From positions 7,293,089-7,357,088 of the forward strand of contig NW_020313057.1 of the NCBI RefSeq assembly GCF_003265705.1: a stretch of DNA of 64,000 nt. Reading direction: 5' to 3'. Positions 57,441 to 64,000 of this stretch are shown here, piece by piece. A model generated the notes under the pieces. It was given only the letters and a program-made list of their open reading frames with translations. It had not been told where the DNA came from and did no database searches. A program made the translations under genes and the position numbers. This DNA comes from Callorhinus ursinus (lineage: Eukaryota > Chordata > Mammalia > Carnivora > Otariidae). Numbering within the stretch: the first letter of the stretch is position 1; each line of letters starts with the position of its first letter.

Positions 57441-59680
57441 GGCATTGTCTTTAAAAAATAAAGCTGTGTGCATGTGGTTGGGAGGGTTCCAACCCTGCCC
57501 CTCCAAAATGAGGATACATTACCACTCTCCAGGACTTAGCAAAGCAAACACCTTTCTATCAAGTCTGTTACAAAAGTTGTTAAAAACATTATTCTGAAGA
57601 ATCTTTAAATAGATTAGCAAATTTAAATCCTCATAAACAGATCAACAACACATTAAATACTACAAACCAATGAAGTCGAATGTTGTTAGGTTGCAATGCA
57701 TTATTTTGCTACTCTTCTCCTCACTTATAAAAGGTTTACATTGTCTTTTACATTTAAGAATGTCATTTTTTGAATTATTAATTACATTTAATATATTGCA
57801 GATGCTTTTAAGCTACTTTCTTTTCCTTTGGAAAACCCTACTTTTAAGTAAATAACTACTTGAGTCTACTTTTTACCTAAAGTTATTTATGAATAGAACT
57901 ACTTAAAATCAACTCATTTTAATGAGTTCCCTTTAATCAGAGAACTTCTGTTATTGATCAAGCATATAACATTCCTTTTTCTTGGCTGCATAATATTTCA
58001 TAGTGTTTTTAATTAACCATAACTCTATCATGGTTCCATAATAAGGGAGCTCATCAATTTTCAAAACTTGAAATATTTTATAAGGACTCAAATCTTTATA
58101 TCCAGAGTGATGCAGAAATAAATGAAGACTGCCCAGATAGAACAAGCAAAGCTAATTTTTTCAGAGCTTGGAAAATAGCAAGGGAGTCAGCCACCATAAC
58201 TTGTGTTTGACAGAGATTCAAGGGCAGGCCGAGCAGTGAGAAAGCTTTATAGTGAAAAAAGGAAAGACTTCGGGCATGCCCCAAACAGGGACAACCTCAT
58301 TATCTCATGTCATCATTTGTGATTTAGATTCAGAGATGAGAGTTAGAGTTTCATTTGGGTGATTGAGCTGGGAGGTGTTGCAGAGTCTTTTCAGAGGTGG
58401 GTTTTTTTGTTTGTTTGTTTGTTTTGGCATATTTCATGCCCCAGATCCAAATATCTTATTTAAAGATAGGGTTACTGAAGTTTGAAAGATTTCTCTACAT
58501 TTCTCTTTTTCCTTAAAGTATTTTTCATTAGTAGTGTACAGTGAGATTATTGTGCCTTTGAATCACCTAAAATAATTTTTGTTTATTCTCAATTCAGTAT
58601 ACCATTAGGTGCTTGTTTTCAGTTTCAACTTTTAGTGATGACCCTTTTTATGATTTAATTCTGTCTACTCTGTCAAATTCTATTCTCTTCTTCTCGACTT
58701 CTCACATGCTTTATTTTCACAGATGTTTCACTGCTTTTTTTTTCTTTTAGAAATTTTTATTACTTAACATATAAATGTTGTTTTTGAAGTTTTGTAGAAT
58801 TATTTTGGCCAACCCATCAGATATCTGGGGGTGGTGCTTTTTTGGGGAGAGGGAGGTACTTGAATTCATTTTGGTATTTCTGGTCTACTTTTGTGTATTA
58901 TGATTTCAATGAGTAATAATTTCCAGAGCCCTTGTATTCTTCTTCTTCCTGCCTTGTTTTGGTGGCCCATTTGAAATCTTGGGCAGTCCTCTACATTGTG
59001 TTTCAGCTGAGCTCTCTGCCATCTTTGTTTCACATGTGAATTTCTTAGAGATCTGCCCAAGACTTCCTTTTCAGGTTTAGAAACACTTTTCCAGCTACCT
59101 CCTCCCCCTACCCTTGAATTGGGAGGGCAGAAAATGCTGGTTCATTGATGTCAAGCAGGAGTTAAAGTCAGACTCCATTGAAACCAACACCATACCAGTG
59201 CAGAGGGGGGAAGTGATGGTGGCTCTATGGGTTTTTTCCCACATGGTGTTTGTCTAAAGTAGGGTATAGATCGTCAAGAAGATTTCTCTCTGCTACCCAT
59301 CCTTTCCCAGTCTTTTGGCTGAAGAAAACGATCATTTTGGGGGACTTTTTTTCTTTCTCTACCCATCAGTGACTCCATGTTAATGGCCTTTCCAGTGTCC
59401 AGGGAGATAAATAGAATGGAAAGAAAAACCCAGGGAAATCACAGCCATCTTGTTCCTCAAGTCCCAAAGCCCCTAACCAGTCTGCTTTCTTTTCTCCAGT
59501 TTTCAAGGTTTCTCTGTGTTTGTTTTATGTGTTATTTATGTCCAGGGTTTCTATCATTATTTAGTGGTAGGAATAGGGAGGAATGCATCTACCTTTTCTT
59601 GTCTAAAACAGGAAATCCCAAAAAATACATTTGTAACAAACATAAGTAAGAGAAAAGCAAAATAAACAACAGGATACTAT
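57441..59680. other. Unassigned 2.2 kb, possible old L1 traces
   Basis: A (TTTG)n run lies at 58406-58427. 57955-58100 and 58870-59640 have weak reverse-strand L1 flavour but not enough to call. No gene. Confidence 0.3.
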
Positions 59681-59689
59681 TTTACTCCT

Positions 59690-60180
59690 GTAGTATGCTG
59701 GAGAAAGCATGGAAAATGGTAGCTCACAAATATACCAGTGAATGTGTAAATGGGTTCAAAGATTTTGAAAAGCAATTTAGTAATATGCCTGAAAAGCCTA
59801 AGTAATTTTCATAACTTCAGATTCAAGATTTCTACACCTTTATATTTATCCTGAATAGTCAGAAAGATTGATATATACTGATTTTTACATTTATAATAAT
59901 TATAATAATATCACAAACTGGGGAATAGATGAAGTGACAAAATTACAAAGAACTAGAAACGCACACACAGTCTCAAGTGTATGTAATCTTGGTGAAATCT
60001 GATTAAAGTCTGTGGATTGCACCAATGCCAGTCTTGTGGCTTCAGTTTTGTACTATGATTATGTAGACGGTTAGCACTAGGTAGCACTGGGTGAAGGGTA
60101 AGGGAGACCTGTATGTAATCTTTTCTACAACTTCCTTTGAATCTGCAATTATTTGAAAATGAAACAATGTGCAGAAAAAC
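59690..60180 (+). mobile_element. Old L1 3' end
   Basis: 'gcaccaatgccagtcttgtg', 'gtagcactgggtgaagggta' and 'cttcctttgaatctgcaatt' followed by 'atttgaaaatgaa' are the L1M 3'-UTR ending in order. Confidence 0.78.
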
Positions 60181-60740
60181 CATTTGTCAAAGTATTCCAA
60201 CTTTTAGTCCAGAAAATAAGACTACTGCATCTTGTGTCTTCTACATTGACAAATCCACACCTCCAACCTAAATTTAATGGGCTTCCTATTTTTACGCACC
60301 AACTCTAGTTTTTTCCACAAGGCTTTAATGCAAAGTTCTGTTCTCACTGGGAATTGCCTTGCTGTACTTATTTTCTCTTACACATGTGAACCTCAGCACC
60401 TGCAACTTCAGTGCCTTGATAACTTACTTTGTCAACCAAACCATATCAGTCTTTCCTTGTAAGAATGCCTATTACATTAGATTGAATTATAGGAGAAATA
60501 TTTTCCATTTCCTCATTGTTTATAATTTTTATTTTATCAACTTGAAAACAGGGACCATTATGGAGAAGTCTGTCTTCTGTAATCTACCCAGATTCTGTTT
60601 GACAAAATGGTTGAGCAACTGGTATGTGCTTGGCAACTGCTTAAGGCTAATAAAAAGCTTCTATAAAATTAATTTGGAAGCAGAAGATTAAGAAACACTG
60701 AAAAAAGAAATAGTAATATTTGAAAACTTTAGAAAAATTC
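60181..60740. other. Unassigned 0.56 kb
   Basis: A 110-codon plus frame (60359-60691) is open but unrecognised and hydrophobic; I do not call it a gene. Confidence 0.35.
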
Positions 60741-60745
60741 TTTTT

Positions 60746-60900
60746 GGGCACCTGCGTGGCTCAGTTGGTTAAGCCTCTGCCTTCAGCTCAGGTCATGATC
60801 CCAGAGACCTAGGATCAAGTTCTGCATCGGGCTCCCTGCTCATTGGGAAGTCTGCTCCCTCACTCTTTCTCTCTCAAATAAATAAATAAAATCTTTAAAA
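60746..60900 (+). mobile_element. Can-SINE, shortened CT-rich domain
   Basis: 'gggcacctgcgtggctcagt', 'gctcaggtcatgatcccaga', 'gcatcgggctccctgctcat', then a short CT stretch and 'caaataaataaataaaatct'. aaaaattctttttg and aaaaaagattcttttt flank it. Confidence 0.95.
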
Positions 60901-60929
60901 AAGATTCTTTTTTTTCTCCAAGATTTTCA

Positions 60930-62345
60930 AAAGAATAAAGCTACAATGGAGCAAATACAGTCTTTCAACAAATGGTGCTAGAACAACTGGACATCCATAT
61001 GCAAAAAAAAAAATCCCTATACCCTTCACAAAATTAATTCAAAATGGATTATAGGCCTAGATGTAAAATTCAAAAACAATAAAATTCCTAAAAGATAACC
61101 AAATGACCTTGGGGATGGCAATGACTTTTAGATACAATACCAAATGCACAATCCTTGAAATAATTAATTAAGCCATACTTCATTAAAATTAAAATCTGTA
61201 AAGGACAACGTCAAGAAAATGAGAAAATAAGCTACAGACTGGGAGAAAAATATTTGCAAAGACACATCAAAGGACTGTTCTGCAAAGTATGCAGAGAACT
61301 CTTAAAGCCCAACAATAAGAAAATAAATGTCCCGATTAAAGAAAAAAATAGGCAAATGATTTTAACAGACACCAAAGAAAATTTATAGACAGCAAATAAG
61401 CATATGGAAGGATGCTCCATATCATTTGCCATCATACAAATGCAAATTAAAGCAGCAATGGGATAGTACCACACACTATTAGAATGGCCCCAATCCAAAA
61501 CATTCGCAATACATGTGGCCAAAGATGGTGAGCAGCAGGAACTTTCATTTATTGCTGGTGGGAATGCAAAAGTGGTAGAGCTACTCTGGAAAACAGTTTG
61601 GCAGTTTTTTTTTAAACCTAAACATACTCTTACCATACAGTCCAATAATTGTGCTCTTTGGCATTTACCCAAAAGAGTTTTTCAACTCTGTGTTATGTCC
61701 ACACAAAAATCTGCTCATGAATGTTTATAGCACTTTCATTCATAATTGCCAAATTTAGAAGCAACCGAGAAGTCCTTCAGTAAGTGAATAAATAAACTGT
61801 GGCACATCCAGACAATGTGATATTATTCAGTGCTAAAAAGAAGAGCTGTCAAGCTGTGAAAAGACATGGAGGAACCATAAATGCATATTCCTAAGGGAAA
61901 AAAGCCAATGTGAAAAGGCTACATCTTGTAAGATTTTACTATATGACTTCATGGAAAAGGCAAGAACTACGGAAACAGGAAAAAGATTAGTGGTTTCCAG
62001 GGGTTAGGAGAGGCAGGGAGGCATGAATAGGTAGACTAAAGGACTTTTTGAGCAGTGAAACTATTGCATATGATACTGTAATGATGGACACATGTCATTA
62101 TACATTTGTCCAAAACCAGAAAATACAACACCAAGAGTGAATCCCAATGTGAACTATAGACTTTGGTGACAAAGATGTGTCGATATAGTTTCATCAATTG
62201 TAACAAATTAACCAGTCTGTGGGGATGTGGCAAACGGGGAGGCTAAATGTGTGGGGCAGGGTGGCTTATGGGAATATTCTGTACTATTTGCTCAGTTTTG
62301 CTATGAATGTAAAACTGCTTTAAACAAAAGTTCATTAATTAAAAA
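60930..62345 (+). mobile_element. Old L1 ORF2 end and 3' UTR
   Basis: 'caacaaatggtgctagaaca', 'actggacatccatatgcaaa', 'attgctggtgggaatgcaaa' and 'gaaaacagtttggcagtttt' are classic L1 ORF2 C-terminal words. The 3' UTR ends with 'tctgtactatttgctcagtt' and an A-run at 62340. Frames are broken. Confidence 0.9.
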
Positions 62346-62469
62346 AGAATCCAGTGTAAGTATCCCTCTTTAAAAGTCTTACAGTTCCTTATGGCTATAA
62401 GGGAATTTTTAAATGCTCTAGTGACAAGATACAGTTAATATAAATTTACTATGATGGAGTTTGATTTAA

Positions 62470-62633
62470 CTAAGTTTCCACAGCAGGGAGGGGTAGAAGG
62501 AGAGAGAAACTTTAGCAGACTCGGCGCTCAGCAGGGAGACCAATGCAGGGCTCCATCCCCAGACCCTGAGATCACCACCTGCGCTGAAACCAAGAGGGGG
62601 CCGCTTAACCAACTGCACTACCCAGGCTCCCTT
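62470..62633 (-). mobile_element. Can-SINE, tail missing
   Basis: The minus-strand body and head remain ('ccagaccctgagatcaccac', 'gccgcttaaccaactgcact', 'acccaggctccc'). The A-tail side is absent or decayed, so this is an older or deleted copy. Confidence 0.88.
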
Positions 62634-62639
62634 CCACTG

Positions 62640-64000
62640 TATTTTTTAAAATACTATTACACATCACTATGCGAAGTTTTTGCCTATATTTATACAATGG
62701 AGAGAAGCCCTTAATAGATAATTACTCATTAAAATCTGGTCATTGTAATCACAGTATTTGTTTTAACTTTGTTGCGATCAATTAGAGAAATAAAAACCCA
62801 ACGTATGCTGTTGAAATTGTCCATCTAAGCTTTGATAATACCTATTGTAAGGTTTAAGAAGTAGCATAAAAGGAAAACACAATCATGTTATAATTTTTTT
62901 AGTATTCTAAAGCTATCAATTGAAGTTAAACAATGTTATCATTTAGACCAAAGTAATTTATTTCCTTGATGTGAAAGAGCAACTCTGAAATTCAAGCTCA
63001 TGGAGAGCATACTTACTGAGATAACACAAACTCATCATGAGGAGAATGACTCCAAACACCTGTCCAATCAAGCCACTTTGTCAGTGAATTAAATCATTCA
63101 TTTGATATTCTCCTAAATAAGGTGGAATTAAAATGCAACAGTGAAAACAAAAACTTATTTATGAATTTTCTGTGAAATAATCCAGAGGCAGAAGTGTTTC
63201 AGAAATGTCTCAGGAAAGAATAATGTGGAGGTAATCATTACCCCCTAAACATACAGGGGAAATTTTTAACCAGAGATGACATGGCCCTATAGACTCAATT
63301 ATTCGCACACTGGTTCATTTCAATGGCAAAATTACTTGAATTATTGAAGACAGATTAGCTGCACAGATCTGGGGGAAAAAAATCTGATCCCGAATTTCAA
63401 AGACATGTACCTGAGTTTTCATTTAAGTAGTTTGATGCAAACTGACCCATACATATAGTGATAATGTCATAAATTATAAAGAACTTTTTCTCTCCTTTAT
63501 GATGTATATTCCTAAGATAGCATAATGTTCCTCAGATATTTTACCTAAGAAAGGAATGAGAAGATCAGTTAACAAGCACATAGACAATGCAAAAAAGTTC
63601 GCAGCACCAAATATTAACTAAAAAAATATTTTTCAAAATAATTGGCTTACTAATTTTAAAGTTCTTATAGATAAATAACAAAAAGCAAGAATATTGAGAA
63701 AAATTCTGAAAAAGAAGACCAGTGTGTTCATGATACCACCATTTATAAAAGGATATTATAAACACAGAATTAAAACAGTGTGGTATTAATGCACACAGAG
63801 CTAAATAATCCAATTCAAACAAAGAAAAGTGCAGCACTAAACCCAAGTGTGTATGGAAATTTAGTTTATAATAATGGTGATGTGAAATTCATGGAGAAAA
63901 TGTTAACTATTTAATAAACTCTTGTAAGTCTTATAAAGATTTGGAAAAGATAAAATTAGGATCATACTTTATTTCATACGAATTATCTTTTAAAAATATT
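62640..64000. other. Unassigned 1.4 kb, low in visible repeats
   Basis: AT-rich sequence without a recognised element. Open frames are at most 93 codons (63846-63565) and unrecognised. It could be single-copy DNA. Confidence 0.35.

Noticed and set aside
60359..60691. 110-codon hydrophobic open frame
   Set aside because: No recognised domain, no start context or splice evidence, and the length is expected by chance in 64 kb.

Overview
This is a mammalian nuclear window from an order Carnivora genome, and most likely a caniform of the arctoid type (bear, seal or mustelid group). The evidence is about 19 tRNA-Lys-derived Can-SINE copies. Their heads carry the typical 'ggtggctcagttggttaag' motif, and their tails read 'caaataaataaataaaatctt' rather than the tail usual in dog SINEs. 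Four short pieces of the characteristic young carnivore LINE-1 3' UTR point the same way. The species call is inference; the order call is strong.

I see no functional protein-coding host gene, no exon chain and no functional RNA gene. Nearly all long open frames are explained by repeats. One assembly gap of exactly 100 N lies at 22807-22906.

Layout. (1) 1-6282: a minus-strand LINE-1 with a complete 5' end, a CpG-rich promoter, an intact ORF1 and a broken ORF2; its 3' end lies beyond the left edge. (2) 6283-12588: old L1 pieces, a short young L1 3'-UTR insertion, about 2.6 kb of unassigned sequence and a solo MLT1-type LTR. (3) 12589-14364: a processed retrocopy of DNA polymerase beta (POLB) with target-site duplications. 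It is split by a later L1 3'-UTR insertion and carries a 48-bp in-frame tandem duplication. (4) 14365-22806: mostly unassigned sequence with MIRs, an old L1, microsatellites and a 135-base pure purine tract built on (GAA)n. (5) 22907-34600: a 4.4-kb old minus-strand L1 peppered with Can-SINEs, then unassigned DNA with a GC-richer island at 27.9-28.5 kb. (6) 34825-35925: a decayed ERVL-type pol remnant. (7) 36665-43362: MIR and L1 layers, including a direct repeat of about 210 bp spaced 1.87 kb apart. (8) 45985-51700: an old plus-strand L1, a young L1 inserted at its tail, nested Can-SINEs and an ancient repeat. (9) 52150-64000: low-repeat AT-rich stretches with further Can-SINEs, one near-full MIR and old L1 3' ends.

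The window is best read as intergenic or intronic DNA recording successive waves of retrotransposition: MIR and L1M first, then the MLT1 and ERVL remnants, the POLB retrocopy, Can-SINEs and young L1. Target-site duplications that I could align by eye date and order many of these events. I found no new biological system. The points most worth checking are the structure of the POLB retrocopy, the stop-poor L1 5' UTR, the purine tract, the direct repeat and the unassigned 28-kb island.
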